Notes: generated from the letters alone by a model not told the origin. 64,000 nt of DNA from Onthophagus taurus (GCF_036711975.1 NC_091967.1:1116001-1180000), one strand, 5' to 3'. Shown: positions 34,101 to 43,575, counted from the first letter of the stretch. Program-made: numbers and translations.

Positions 34101-37060
34101 AAATTAATTTTATAGCGAATTTTGCAAGTTATCGATGAAAATTGCAACGTCGAAAATTTTATCAAAACTTCAATATATGTCTATTAAAAGTGTTAATTCT
34201 AGCTATTAAAACTAACACTATCACTAGAACTATCAGTAGACCTAGAATAGATGTAGTTCTAGTTTTAGTTGAATTAAATTGAATAACATTCTTATAAAGA
34301 ACTAGTTAAATTTAAACCGTTATTTTTTTCTAAAGAGATCGTTTACTACTGAAAATATGGTAATAAACAAATTAATGTTTACTAAACACATAGTCACAGA
34401 CTTGAAATAAGATAAAATTTGCTCAGAATAAAATTGGCATTTGTTCGTCTGTGTTATCTAAAAGATAAGATAAAAAACATTTTCATTTTCTATTTTCCTC
34501 ATAAATACGAATTTATGTATCTACATTAATAATTTTTGATTCAAATGTGAAAAGAAAAGCTTTAATAAGCACTACATTTTTTTTATTTTATTATTATTTT
34601 TATTTTATTGAGCCATAAAACTTCAATCAAACCGCTAACTTTTAGCCAAATCATTTAAATGATTATCTATCAATTTTATATAGGATTTTTACAATATCAA
34701 CCGAAAGTCATAAAATTTAATATAAACACGTTTTTACGTTATCAAGGTTTTCACGATATCAACCAGAAACCATTTATTTTATTTGTAATAAAAAAATTAC
34801 CAACATATTATTTTTGAATTTTGGGCAAGCATTAAAAATAAATTATTAATTAATCTTTGATTTCGGACAACCTTCAATGGACGTTACTCAGAAATAGTGA
34901 CGTAATCATATTAAATTTACCATTAACAGTTATATCCTTATTACTTCACGGTCGTATTCGGATTACTTTGCCATCGAACATTAAAAAAATAATAGGATAA
35001 GAATACGTTTTCGGAGTGAATGTGTCTGGAGGTTAAGGTGCGATTATATCGATATAAAATGATTCATACAAGTATTTTAAACGCATTAATCGTTACGTGT
35101 ACAAAGCATGTGTAGGTGTTTTTTTTTATTTCAAACAAATCTTTCTCACAATCAGAAAATCTCATAAAATAAATTATACGAAAAATGATGTATACTGATT
35201 ATAGCTATTTATAATAAAAAATACGAAATCTTTTCAATAACTAAAATCAATAAATATATTACGAAACATTTTGATAAGAATTATAAAAATCAAAAGAACC
35301 CGGAATATCGAATTATCAAATCAAAAGTTTTCTACTTTAAATGTTTTCCTATTTTAAAATTTATTGTAATTTTTGTGTAGCAGAAGAATCTATCTCTATA
35401 GCAAAGACAAATCAAATATCTTTTGAGATACAGTGTTGCAGTAACAGCACGACGATACATAGCAGAGATCTTAGAAGAGCATGAGATGCCTTATGCAAGA
35501 TTTGTTTCTGTCAATGCACGACCAAACGGCAAGGAAAAAGTGAGACTAATACAAGTGAGAAACTGGAAAAGGAGGAACCCAACAAAGATTGTAGTACCAT
35601 AGAAGAGCCCTTAAAGAAGTTGATATTCCAAAAATGAATTTGGATATTAAACTTATTAAGTAGATTTCGGACCATACAACACGAGAAGATCGCCGATTGT
35701 CCCTTATTGCGGAATAGAGCAATGTTCACCAAGTAGGCATACAAAACGTGGTGATCTTTATGTAAAATCGAATCATCCAGAATGGAGGTGGTAGAGTATA
35801 TTCAGTGTATTTGCAAACAATTCTTTTAATCATTATATCATCATTGGAATGAGCAAGAAAGAATGTTAGGTGTTTTGAATCATTGAATAGCAACATTATC
35901 AAGCGATTAAGAATAATTAAAACAATGCCTTTAAGTTAAGAAACTTAATAATAATGTGTAATCACTTTTAAGAATTTAAAAAATGCCATACAATTAATTA
36001 TGTAAAATAATGTTTAAAATGATCTAAAAACGCGTTCGAAACTGAAATTATTATTGATTTTTTTGTATTAGAAAGTCTTTTCGTACTTTCATTCTTAATC
36101 ATTCCTCAGAATAGTTTCGACGTTATGATTTCATAACAATGTAATTATGATTAAAACTTTTTGCTTTCATTAATATTAAGAACAAGCGTTGCAAAATTTA
36201 AAATTTACAAAAATAATTAAGCACCAAATAACTGCCTAATCCATTGGTATCAGCGATTTTAGTGCCAAGGATAAAGCGGTAATAAAATTCTCCAAGTAGG
36301 CTGGTCGAATATTGATGACCTACAACAACCATGTGACCAAACAAAAACACGCGCGTGCATTTCAACAATAATCCGCAGGATGAAATTAAAAATTATTGAG
36401 TCCTCAATTACCTTTCACCCATTTTCGTGTAATCTCGTAAGGAAAGCAATTTCCCAGCGCTATGTAATTTGACAAAAACTTAACTTACATTGGCGGATTA
36501 ACCAGATTGAAGAGTTCCACTGGCGATGTTGGAATTTTTCTAACCGTCATTTTCTTGCCATCTGTAGATCCCATTCCGATGGATGTATAGGATTTGAGTG
36601 ATACGGCATCATATGGTTTCGTTATTAAACTTTGACTATCGCTTCCAGTTCTCGAAGGAAACTGGTGATTGAGGAGTTGTTGATTTCCAGAAAAATCAGC
36701 AATACTGAGTTGCTGGCGTAAACCAGATGAAGGTGAGGATCGATTCGGAAGCATCTCCACGGGAATGTTAATTTTTAAATTATGATCTTTTTCACGCATG
36801 GCTTCCAAAAGAGCAGCAAGAAAAACTTGTCCTGAATGATCACTTAATCTATGATGACCACTAACATAACTTCCCTTGTTGTTATTCAAAAACGAAGTCT
36901 CCAGAGGAGATTTTCTAAGTGGTGGTGATTGCACTAGTTCTATGTCATTGCGATCAGAACGAACACGATTCGGGCTCCGTCCAGAGTTAAACTGGAGATC
37001 GTGGACGAGCAACTTCTGGTGTGGTATTCCTACGCTAACTGGCAACTTAGTCTCCTCCAT
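13134..37060 (-). CDS. ine: Inebriated-type SLC6 Na+/Cl- dependent transporter (complete, 8 exons)
   Basis: A plasma-membrane symporter of the neurotransmitter/osmolyte SLC6 family. Exons (- order): 36489-37060, 21736-21914, 18954-19311, 18622-18889, 16945-17173, 13992-14104, 13792-13932, 13134-13736. All are GT-AG with matching phases, giving about 820 aa. Exon 2 carries the TM1 motif [22 protein letters not shown] (signature W-R-F-P-Y). Then come TM2-3 ([19 protein letters not shown]), NRWNTEDCW in the large loop, [31 protein letters not shown] and [11 protein letters not shown]. The 190-residue N-terminal exon with no transmembrane segment matches the long isoform described for Drosophila inebriated. 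Start: first in-frame ATG ([11 protein letters not shown]). Introns are full of mobile elements. Orthology is inferred from motifs. Confidence 0.93.
14276..16085 (+). mobile_element. CR1-like non-LTR retrotransposon (5'-truncated) in SLC6 intron 5
   Basis: Inserted in the 14105-16944 intron, opposite in strand to the host gene. RT motifs: [46 protein letters not shown] (A), [11 protein letters not shown] (B) and [10 protein letters not shown] (C), plus thumb and C-terminal tail ([13 protein letters not shown]...). The 3' UTR runs into an (AAATA)n-like tail at 16060-16085, as in CR1/L2-group elements. Frameshifts at about 14870 and 15230 and a stop near 15661 kill it. Confidence 0.85.
14286..15715 (+). 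pseudogene. CR1-like reverse transcriptase (degenerate)
   Basis: Three overlapping reading frames (14286-14882, 14752-15276, 15131-15661) together give a nearly continuous RT plus C-terminal domain. The sequence starts inside the RT finger region. The final residues after the TGA at 15659-15661 ([11 protein letters not shown]) continue the family tail. Confidence 0.82.
16086..16944. other. Remaining SLC6 intron 5 sequence
   Basis: AT-rich, with a tiny CTAG fragment at 16378-16400 and a T-run at about 16637. No exon or RNA gene recognised. Confidence 0.4.
17574..17960 (-). other. Unrecognised 128-codon open frame with internal repeat, in SLC6 intron 4
   Basis: An open frame inside the 17174-18621 intron, on the same strand as the host gene. 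Two ~45-residue segments resemble each other: [18 protein letters not shown] and [10 protein letters not shown] versus [18 protein letters not shown] and [12 protein letters not shown] recognise no family. It may be a decayed tandem repeat in an intron rather than a gene; its length is only modestly above chance for AT-rich DNA. Confidence 0.25.
19390..19830 (-). pseudogene. LINE 3' fragment (RNase H end)
   Basis: In SLC6 intron 2. The frame 19604-19813 ends [18 protein letters not shown], the C-terminal RNase H signature of R1/jockey-group LINEs (usually W-V-P-G-H-S-G-I-x-G-N-E-x-A-D). Downstream on -, [10 protein letters not shown]-like residues near 19400-19420 match the C-terminal knuckle of the same group. 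It is a heavily broken fragment. Confidence 0.65.
19891..21170. mobile_element. Fold-back mariner-like element, 1.28 kb
   Basis: The ends CAGGGTGGTTCAAATTCGAT and complement are flanked by TA on each side (19889-19890, 21171-21172). The arms are long (about 410-510 bp, ~90% complementary by eye), leaving a ~350-bp centre, so the transcript or single strand would fold into a long hairpin. No transposase. TA duplication and CAGGGTG termini fit Tc1/mariner-type MITEs. It sits in SLC6 intron 2. Confidence 0.85.
21220..21275. repeat. CTAG module fragment
   Basis: Half-unit with AAAACTAGAACTAATACTAAAC and GCGGCTAAACCCAAATGTTT, related to the arrays at 205-799. Confidence 0.5.
22318..22548. mobile_element. 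CTAG-family element in SLC6 intron 1
   Basis: Two consecutive CTAG hairpin units followed by GTTGAATTAACTCCGACCGTG then AAAGCCTTCATATTA, a diverged version of the common 3' end (CCGGCCGTGAAAGCCTTCG). An older copy than those at 10967 and 61905. Confidence 0.7.
22549..23929. other. SLC6 intron 1, no recognised feature
   Basis: AT-rich. Two similar CACGTGATTCA segments occur (about 23165 and 23322), and a few sub-75-codon open frames have no family resemblance. Confidence 0.35.
24198..25495 (-). repeat. Tandem duplication of a ~650-bp LINE segment
   Basis: Two direct copies (about 24198-24846 and 24847-25495) of the thumb/RNase H region, ~95% identical by eye. Both start GCCCTCAATGTATCTGTAAC. 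The second has a 13-bp deletion near 25362 (TTCAAAACACAAGATC versus TTCAAAAGCAGCCATCGG). Confidence 0.85.
25990..27130 (-). pseudogene. Harbinger transposase (HARBI1-like, degenerate)
   Basis: The N-terminal part lies at about 26950-27110 ([29 protein letters not shown]). The middle is at about 26560-26650 ([16 protein letters not shown]). The DDE nuclease domain is in 25967-26491: [39 protein letters not shown], and [19 protein letters not shown] (the R-x2-V-E-N-A-F signature). An AT microsatellite at 26720-26815 interrupts the N-terminal half, and a stop separates the middle and nuclease parts, so it is probably inactive. Confidence 0.85.
26720..26815. repeat. TTATTTATA microsatellite
   Basis: A run of TTATTTATATTTATTATTA-type repeats within the Harbinger transposase region. 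Confidence 0.7.
27761..28990. other. SLC6 intron 1, no recognised feature
   Basis: AT-rich. From about 28830 the base composition becomes less AT-rich and CpG-richer, leading into the candidate exon at 28991. Confidence 0.3.
28991..29138 (+). other. Candidate first exon encoding a signal peptide
   Basis: An ATG opens [18 protein letters not shown], a good signal peptide with a short hydrophobic core. [15 protein letters not shown] and [10 protein letters not shown] follow, and then a possible donor (CGACAAG/GTGTTA). The layout (signal peptide, Y-x-N-W-R-L-Y-V, L-x-x-L-E, P-R-x-G) loosely recalls an M14 carboxypeptidase propeptide. No downstream exon of such a gene was found in the window and the reading stops at 29159, so this is a weak call: it could be a gene fragment inside the SLC6 intron. 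Confidence 0.28.
29770..30195 (-). repeat. 363-bp satellite fragment, left part
   Basis: Matches the ebony-intron satellite in reverse orientation (GGTGAAAATTGCAAAATTCG, TTGCATTAAAAAGAGGAT, TTAATAATTGGTGATATTTC). It is interrupted at TTGTCGACCAT (30185-30195) by the LINE and resumes at 33981. Confidence 0.85.
30196..31708 (+). pseudogene. Jockey-like reverse transcriptase (degenerate)
   Basis: Motifs: [64 protein letters not shown] (A; the FD lies across a frameshift near 30760-30820), [16 protein letters not shown] (B) and [14 protein letters not shown] (C). The thumb follows ([29 protein letters not shown]). At least one frameshift splits it into 30331-30756 and 30821-31708. Confidence 0.87.
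31851..32434. mobile_element. Fold-back MITE, 584 bp
   Basis: Ends CAGGGTGATTCAAAAAGCCG ... GAATGAGCCTG between TA dinucleotides (31849-31850, 32435-32436). The arms are complementary for most of their length (AATATACATGGGGTCGCAAA versus its complement near 32350). It lies within the jockey-like LINE. Confidence 0.85.
32437..33095. mobile_element. Second fold-back MITE, ~660 bp, adjacent
   Basis: Inverted ends around TGGTCCGTTACTACTGGGAC and GTCCCATTAGTAACGGACCA, with the right end CCTG followed by TA. The left terminus is degraded. It follows the preceding fold-back directly, so one inserted at the edge of the other. Confidence 0.8.
33981..34170 (-). repeat. 363-bp satellite fragment, right part
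   Basis: The continuation of 29770-30195 after the LINE (TTGCATTAAAAAGAGAATAC, TTAATAATTGGTGATATTTC, GTTATCGATGAAAATTG). Confidence 0.85.
34190..34295. repeat. CTAG-family element fragment
   Basis: TTCTAGCTATTAAAACTAAC, ACTAGAACTATCAGTAGACC and TAGTTCTAGTTTTAGTTGAA. The canonical 3' end is missing. Confidence 0.6.
34296..36488. other. SLC6 intron 1, proximal part
   Basis: AT-rich. At 35420-35590 on + there is a weak resemblance to a Tc1/mariner transposase segment ([18 protein letters not shown]...VNARPNG, compare the family's D-N-A-R-P-H), too decayed for a firm call. Nothing else recognised. Confidence 0.3.
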
Positions 37061-37265
37061 TGCGTATGGACCGTTTGGACGATTGAAAAATTGCCGGCAA
37101 TTTATCACTTGAATCCCGTCATGTTGTCATTTGGATATTCGAAATTTCGCGCGCGTTTAACCGCGTGATTCCAGCGGACGTGTCGAGCATCGCAGGACTG
37201 ACTGAACTCAATGGTTTGCGTAAAATCGCTTCGTATGTCGCTCCCCTTCCCCATATTTAACGTAC
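37061..37265 (-). promoter_or_regulatory. Probable 5' UTR and promoter of the SLC6 gene
   Basis: A CpG-richer island (GCGCGCGTTTAACCGCG) directly upstream of the start at 37060 in an otherwise AT-rich region. On - there is an initiator-like TTCAGTCAGTC near 37205 and a TTAAATATGG box about 50 bp before it. A six-codon upstream ORF (ATGACGGGATTCAAGTGA) lies before the start. Promoter status is inference. Confidence 0.4.
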
Positions 37266-38108
37266 CGTTTTGCTGATTTATCAGCCCGATGATTATTGTA
37301 TCCTCTTATCTGGAGAGATTCCTGCGAGATTATCTTCAATTATGTATTCCGTATTTATTAGATACACTTGGATTTTTTTACCACTCATTATTTTTTTTGT
37401 AATGACACCAACTTCTTATCATTACGATTTATCACTAACAGCGATTAGCGAATAAAAGTAAGTAGTTTTAGTTATTTTTCTGGTTATTTTTTAAGTGAAA
37501 TTATTATATTTTATTTTGTAACAGTTTTATCGTCACAACTTGAAATGTAGGTTATAAACTCACATCAGTTCATTAGAATGTTTATGTGAGTGTTATTGTA
37601 GATAAATTTTATAAATAAAAATAAGTATGTATTAAATAATTTTTTTCCAAGCTAAATGATACAAGTGACATCTATTAATAAAGTTTTAAAATCGAGTATT
37701 TATAATATACAGAAATCTGTATTTAAATAATATATGTTTTACAACATAGATGTTATTTATTTAGTGATGGGCGCTGGGTAAATACCCGGCTGGTAGGTAT
37801 TGTGGTGTTTTACTTGTGAGTTTTTACACAAGTTATTAAACTATAAATTTGGGTTTCTTTAATTTTAAGAGACTCTTATTAAACTCAGGGTTTCGGGCAA
37901 GTTCAGGTTCAAAAAGAAAATCAAATTAACTCGTTTTATGAGTAACAAAAAAAAATTGTTTTCCTAAATTTACTTTAATAACAATGCTTATTTACGAGAG
38001 ATAACTTTTAAATAAAATAGATAACTGCGGTTATCGACTGAAATATCGATATTAGAGAGAACCCGTTTATTATTGGAGAGAGAGAGAGTAGGATAAAACC
38101 AAGGTTTA
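37266..38108. other. Intergenic region
   Basis: No gene recognised. TAGTGATGGGCGCTGGGTAA at about 37762 resembles a hAT-type terminus, but no partner end was identified. A GAGAGAGAGAG run lies at 38077-38088. Confidence 0.3.
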
Positions 38109-38110
38109 TA

Positions 38111-38793
38111 CAGGATGATTCACATAAGAACCGACACAGAGAGCAGGAACATGTAGAGGACAATAAATTAAGATGATTTAAAGTAACTTACCTCTATACT
38201 AAGTTGTACACCTGAGGAGTTATAGGCCTTCAAAGTTGGCTCTTAAATTTTTAAAAAGTTCAATACCTTCGAAATCAATTAAGCTAGAAAAACCAAATTT
38301 CGTATACGTTATGAGTCTACCAAGGGTATTAATTGGTAGCAAATTGAACTCAATTGAGACATTTCAAAGGGTTGATTAAGGGTGATGGTACTCTAAATTT
38401 TGATTGATCTTTTTTAACCTTTTGACGTATTTAATACATTACTACTTCATTTCATGTGGTATTTAATTCTAAAACTTTTCTTATTCTTATTATTTTTTAA
38501 AAAACTTTGTCGTTTTCATAAAAAACTTAAATAACTAAAGATACTTATTTCGTAATCTTATTTAAAATAAGCGAACATTCAGTAGTCGGCTATGAAATTA
38601 TACGTCAAACTTGACAAATAGGTTATAAAGTTATTTGACGACAAGGTTTTATAACCTATTTGTCAAGTTTGACGTACAATTTCACAGCCGACTACTGAAT
38701 TTTCGATGATTTTAATAGCATTAACGTAAACATCTTAATTTATTGTCCTCTACATGTCCCTGCTCTGTGTCGGTTCTTATGTGAATCACCCTG
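38111..38793. mobile_element. Fold-back MITE, 683 bp
   Basis: Ends CAGGATGATTCACATAAGAA and TTCTTATGTGAATCACCCTG between TA dinucleotides. The arms match over most of their length, with an additional inner palindrome at 38580-38700 (CAGTAGTCGGCT ... AGCCGACTACTG). Confidence 0.88.
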
Positions 38794-38795
38794 TA

Positions 38796-40236
38796 CAGTG
38801 TGTCCCCGGATTGTGTCCCCATAAGGTATAATTGACGATAAATTTTGGAATTTAAATTCCATCTTTTGCAATTAAAGTCTGGATGACATAAAACGAAATA
38901 TAACCAAGTTTTACGTCAAATGTCCTCAAAGTACCAAAGTTAACGCAAGAAGTTTATTAACGGTTGCAGGTAAAGTGGCCTTTCTGAGCAATGTACAACA
39001 AAAGTTGATTAAGATAAAATGTTTGTTATGTTAAATTATAGCGATATGCCGAATTTTATTAATGTAGGATATAAAAGCAAAATGCAGATTTTTAAATCAT
39101 AAGATTAACAAAACATTTTCGATCTAAACTAAATTAACATAAAAGCTTATTCAATGATACCACCACCAACACTAACACATAATTCAGCCCTTTTCCGACA
39201 TTATTTATAACTTTTTCTAATATGGTCCAACGGAATTTCTCTAATAACAGTTTCAATTTTTTTGTATTAAACGGTCTAAATTGTTATTAAAATTTTCAGT
39301 GTACACTTTTTATTTTACATAACCTCAAAAATAAAAATCCATAATAAATAAATCCGGACTTCTTGGCGATTATGGTTGCGGATCCTATTAACCAATCCAT
39401 TCTTTTCGAAATAACGTATTTAAATAATTTCTAATTAAAATGGTCGAATGTGGGCCGCAATGTTTTTATGTTTTTTAAAAAAGTTTTGTCTTTCAAAATT
39501 TTGTACCCAAGAATTCGATATCTAAGAATTCGAATTCGATCAAATAATTCGATAGTGTGGTTAAATTTTGGTTTATAATACGACACCTTACCATAATCCA
39601 TTGCATTCGTTACTGCAACAATCGGCCCCGCATCATGTTCATCTAAAAGCTTTTTTTCCTTCCTTTTATTTTCCACATTACCCGTTTCCGAAAATTTTTT
39701 AACAACTCTCTTAATTGTTTTTTTATCTACTAAAAATCCAAATTTTTCCTCAAATTGCCTTAAAACTGCATTGTAACTAATCCATAGCACTGCACTATAA
39801 ATATTTTATGTTGTAATGTAAACATGATCAATTAATATTTGACAATAGGCTAAAGCTAAGTTATGAAATGATAATCGTTAGTTCACTCAGATCATTTGTT
39901 TTTATTGTAAAACGGAATATTAGAAAAAAATTTTCAAGAAAAAGCTCATTTTTTCTTTTATATGCTAAATTAATAAAATTCGGCATATCGCTATAATTTA
40001 AGATAACAAACATTTTATTTTAATCAACTTTTGTTGTACATTGTTCAGAAAGACCACTTTACCTGCAACGGTTAACAAACTTCTTGCGTTAACTTTGGTA
40101 CTTTGAGGATATTTGACGTAAAACTTGGTTATATTTCGTTTTATGACATCCAGACTTTAATTGCAAAAGATGGAATTTGAATTCAAAAATTTATCGTCAA
40201 TTATACCTTACGGGGACACAATCCGGGGACACACTG
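38796..40236 (-). mobile_element. Mariner-like element with long TIRs and decayed transposase
   Basis: TIRs CAGTGTGTCCCCGGATTGTG are perfect at the tips and extend ~250 bp, with TA at both ends (38794-38795 is shared with the preceding fold-back). On -, 39431-39790 encodes a transposase N-terminal helix-turn-helix (LRQFEEKFGFLVDKKTIKRV, KKFSETGNVENKRK). Near 39130-39230 on -, CRKRAELCVSVGGGIIE-like residues match the C-terminal end of IS630/mariner proteins. The middle is decayed. Confidence 0.83.
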
Positions 40237-40514
40237 TATATAAGAGGTTGTCTAGGTTCGTACGCAACCATACTGCGCATTACGTCCCATGTGGAAAATA
40301 ATACCGCCAAGCAATTCAAATTAAACAAATGCATGGAGTACCACATGGCCATGAGGTTGCGTGCGCAATCCGTGATCGCTTACGTCACGAAACACTCCTG
40401 CTCTTGCCCCTCGCCCACAAACTAAAATCAAAGTATTGCAGCATAGGAACTTAGACAACCTTTAATATCTAAACCTTGGGATAAAACTTGTTAGAACCGT
40501 TATTTGAAAATAAC

Positions 40515-41569
40515 AAATGGCCGACGTCTTAAGTTGTCATCAAACTCGTTGAAGAAAAATAGATTTAAAGAAATAAACGTTATTCAAGAAAACTAATAAA
40601 TCTTTACCCACAAGTAAGTATTGATCAAAATTATAGGAAACTCTTGTGAGTTGTTCTTTGAGTTTGATTCTTTGATTTTTCTTTTTGTAGGTTATGTTAA
40701 ATAAGAAAATAAAATTATCATCCGACTCACTGCGAAAAAGAAAGGATTGGAGTTCAATGTGGTATCTGGATTATGGATTGTCTCTTGTGTTCGGAGCATT
40801 AACTAATTTTGATTGTCTACAGGGAAATTCTTCTTACGGGAAATTGAACTGCTTGTTCTTCGGAAATAGGGTCTTGGATGATCTCGAAGAAGTATCAGTA
40901 GTTCTCGGAATAGGTTGTAGGATGATTCTCTTTTTATTTTAATATCGTAAGTTGATTTGACTTTAAAAAACTATCTTAAATTTTTGAGGTTATCTCTTGA
41001 GATTCAAAATGTCTTCTATCTGACGATGCGGATTCGACGCTAGTCAGACGACGACTCTCTCACTCCCTGTTCGCGATCTCCTTATATACCCCCGCACTCC
41101 AACTGTTTTTTCCTCGTTTCTGATTGGCTCTTAGCTTCGCGCCCTTTTCAAAATTCAAAATTCTTGCTTCGAAACTAGCGTCATCTCTTGATTTTTCTCG
41201 GAATTAACCTTCAAAATTAAATTCTTTTTTCCTTGATTTCTCCCTTATTCCTTTATGAAACGTAATAAAACTTCGTATTCAACGTTGTCTTTTCTTGTTT
41301 TCAGACATACATTGGAGTACACGCCAAATTTCAACAATGAGTAAAGTTAGAAAAATTCAAATTCAAATCAAGGATTTCTTCCTCAAATTAACGTTAAAAC
41401 CTCAAAAGATGGATGAAAAATGTGCTTTAGGAGCTGAACTATAATAATTGATACTTTTGGAAGCAAACAAAACGGTTTAAGATAAGATTTTCACCAACAA
41501 AAAATCTCTCTGTCACAATTTCTAGGTTATGTTCTCTCGGTGAACTAAGAGAATGTTAAAATTATCACA
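40515..41569 (+). repeat. 1.05-kb dispersed repeat, copy 2
   Basis: Same orientation as, and near-identical to, 11460-12501. It contains the open frame 40694-40942, which is not conserved in copy 1 because of small indels. Confidence 0.7.
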
Positions 41570-41739
41570 GTTTTTATAAAATGGGTATTTACCCCGATTC
41601 AGGGTAAATACCCAAACAGTACACATAAAAGTGATACAAGTAAAAATATAACAGATTCGGACAAAAATGTAGAGGAACATGATGAAATGAGCGTTGAAGA
41701 CGAGGAATTGTCAACGATCGAAGACGTATTATTATCAGG

Positions 41740-42105
41740 TAACCACTTGAGCTTTGCCACAATGTTGACCGCATCATTTACGCCAGTTCTTCGTAGGTCT
41801 TCATTTCGTATGTGGTCCCTCAGGGTTACACCCAGCATCGACCTCTCCATCTTTCTTTGCGTTACTTTGAGCCTCCTGGTAATGGCCACCGTTAATGTTA
41901 AAGTTGCGGAACCGTATGTCATAACCAAAGGAAGCACGCATTGATTGAAAACCTTTCTTTTCAAATATACAGGAATATCGCTCATGAAGATGTCTCTAAG
42001 TTTCCTGTAGGCTGCCCATGCGAGTATCATCCTTCTATTTAGTTCGCTTGTTTGATTATTATCTTTCGATACACGAACCTCATGGCCAAGATATATGGCT
42101 GCGAT
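41740..42105 (-). pseudogene. LINE C-terminal fragment (RTE/endonuclease-RT type)
   Basis: YLGHEVRVSKDNNQTSELNR, then AWAAYRKLRDIFMSDIPVYL, KRKVFNQCVLPLVMTYGSAT and KMERSMLGVTLRDHIRNEDL. This is the thumb and post-RT region of a family that is abundant in insect genomes. A truncated fragment. Confidence 0.8.
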
Positions 42106-42109
42106 GCGA

Positions 42110-42400
42110 ACCAACAGAGATGAGTACTTTAAGAACAATAGTGGAAAAGACAAGAAGAGATAGAGTAAGGAACAAAATTGTAAAAGAATTGTGTGGACTC
42201 GGAGATCTCATGAGATTTGCTAGGGGAAAAATAAAAAAAATTAATGAGTACTTCCAAAGAATGGAAGAAACCTGGCTGATTAAGACAGCAAGAGACCAAA
42301 GATTAGCTAGAAAGAGATCCCGGGACACCAGGAAGTTGGATTTCCAGCTCTAATGAATCACCATAAATGTTGCAACCTGAATAAAAGAAGAAGAATAATA
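42110..42400 (+). pseudogene. LINE 3'-end fragment of a second copy
   Basis: TRRDRVRNKIVKEL, FARGKIKKINEYFQRMEETW and RLARKRSRDTRKLDF resemble the extreme C-terminus of endonuclease-RT LINEs. A GAAGAAGAATAATAATA-like tail follows at 42386-42405. It is in opposite orientation to the neighbouring fragment. Confidence 0.5.
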
Positions 42401-42479
42401 ATATTACTTAATTTTCAATTGGAAATCAACAATCTCATGGATCTTGGAATCTTGGATTTGATGGAAGTGCAATATGACT

Positions 42480-42990
42480 GGAAAAGAATCAAACAACAAG
42501 AATTAATGAAGCACAAAAACTGAATTTAGTCATTAATATTAGACTGATACTCAATTCAGGACATTCAAAGTTATTTTTCAAGCATTAAAGAAATCGTTAA
42601 ATATTTTCGAAGAGTATTACGTAAAGGAAAATGGTCTGAAATTTGTTAGACAGTTAAGACAAAGGCACAAATCGCACGTAGCTCTATGCTGAGATGGAAC
42701 AGGAAAAATAATATGTGATAGTGAAATGAATGACATTTGGAAAAATTATTTCCAAAACCTGTTAAGCATCAGAAACTGATTTGGAAATAGACAGCAGTCC
42801 ATCACACCAAAGAAAGGATAGTGTCATGGAACCTATATCAATTAGTGAGGTTCAAAACGCAATCAATGCGTCAAAACATGGAAAGGCATCAGGGATTAAT
42901 GACATACCATCGAAAGTATTCAAGATAGAAGTATTCATTATCACCAATATTGATGTTAGAGCTTGGAACAAGATTTGTCCTAAATTTTGT
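42480..42990 (+). pseudogene. LINE RT N-terminal fragment
   Basis: SISEVQNAINASKHGKASGI then NDIPSKVFK matches the RT approach region (K-x-G-K-A-x-G-x-D-x-I-P). It is broken by stops. Confidence 0.6.
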
Positions 42991-42999
42991 TGATATTTA

Positions 43000-43330
43000 G
43001 CCCGACTCAGTTGCATACTTCAGCATCAGTTTCATCTCTCCAAGACTATCCGAAATAAGGACTATATCGTCCGCGTAGCGCAAATTACTTAGGTATTGCC
43101 ATCAATGTTTATACCTTTTTGGGTCCAATCCAGTTGTTTAAATGCACTCTCCAGAACTGTGATGAACAATTTGGGTTCAACATTATATTGCCTTGTCTTA
43201 CCCCACGCCCAATGAGTATTCGGTCAGTACTTTCATGCAATTTTACCGTCATTGTAGCATTCTTGTAAATGTAATAAATAAGTTTGCTGTATCGATAATG
43301 GACTCTGCATTCTTGAAGTACTTACAAAAC
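43000..43330 (-). pseudogene. LINE RT fragment with YADD motif
   Basis: On - LRYADDIVLISDSLGEMKLM is RT motif C of the same LINE group; the upstream part is decayed. Together with the two or three fragments before it, this forms a scrambled cluster of LINE pieces. Confidence 0.65.
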
Positions 43331-43575
43331 TGCCATCAACTCAATTTAAATCAAATTTTATAAATACCTCTAAATACCCATCTTAGATAAATACCTCCGG
43401 GTATATATTGTGATAATATGTGTATTCGTCTTTCGAAAATGAATAAAAATAATCAAAGTGATCTGAAATAATTGATTTTGATTCGTTCTGGATTACACAC
43501 GAGGTAAGTGAGTTATTTTTTTAGAAATGGTATATCGAAAATAAAAAAAAAATCTTAACTTCTTTGGTTTTACAG

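Noticed and set aside
35420-35760. Functional Tc1/mariner transposase
   Set aside because: Only a short [12 protein letters not shown]...NARPNG resemblance with stops and no catalytic residues in order; kept only as a weak note in the intron description.
36489-37108. Start of the SLC6 N-terminal exon at the GTG 16 codons upstream
   Set aside because: GTG is not a normal eukaryotic start and an in-frame stop lies just upstream; the first in-frame ATG is at 37060.
37762-43405. A single hAT element bounded by the TAAATACCC-type sequences near 37780, 41585 and 43350
   Set aside because: The three sites are similar but not arranged as inverted termini with an 8-bp duplication.
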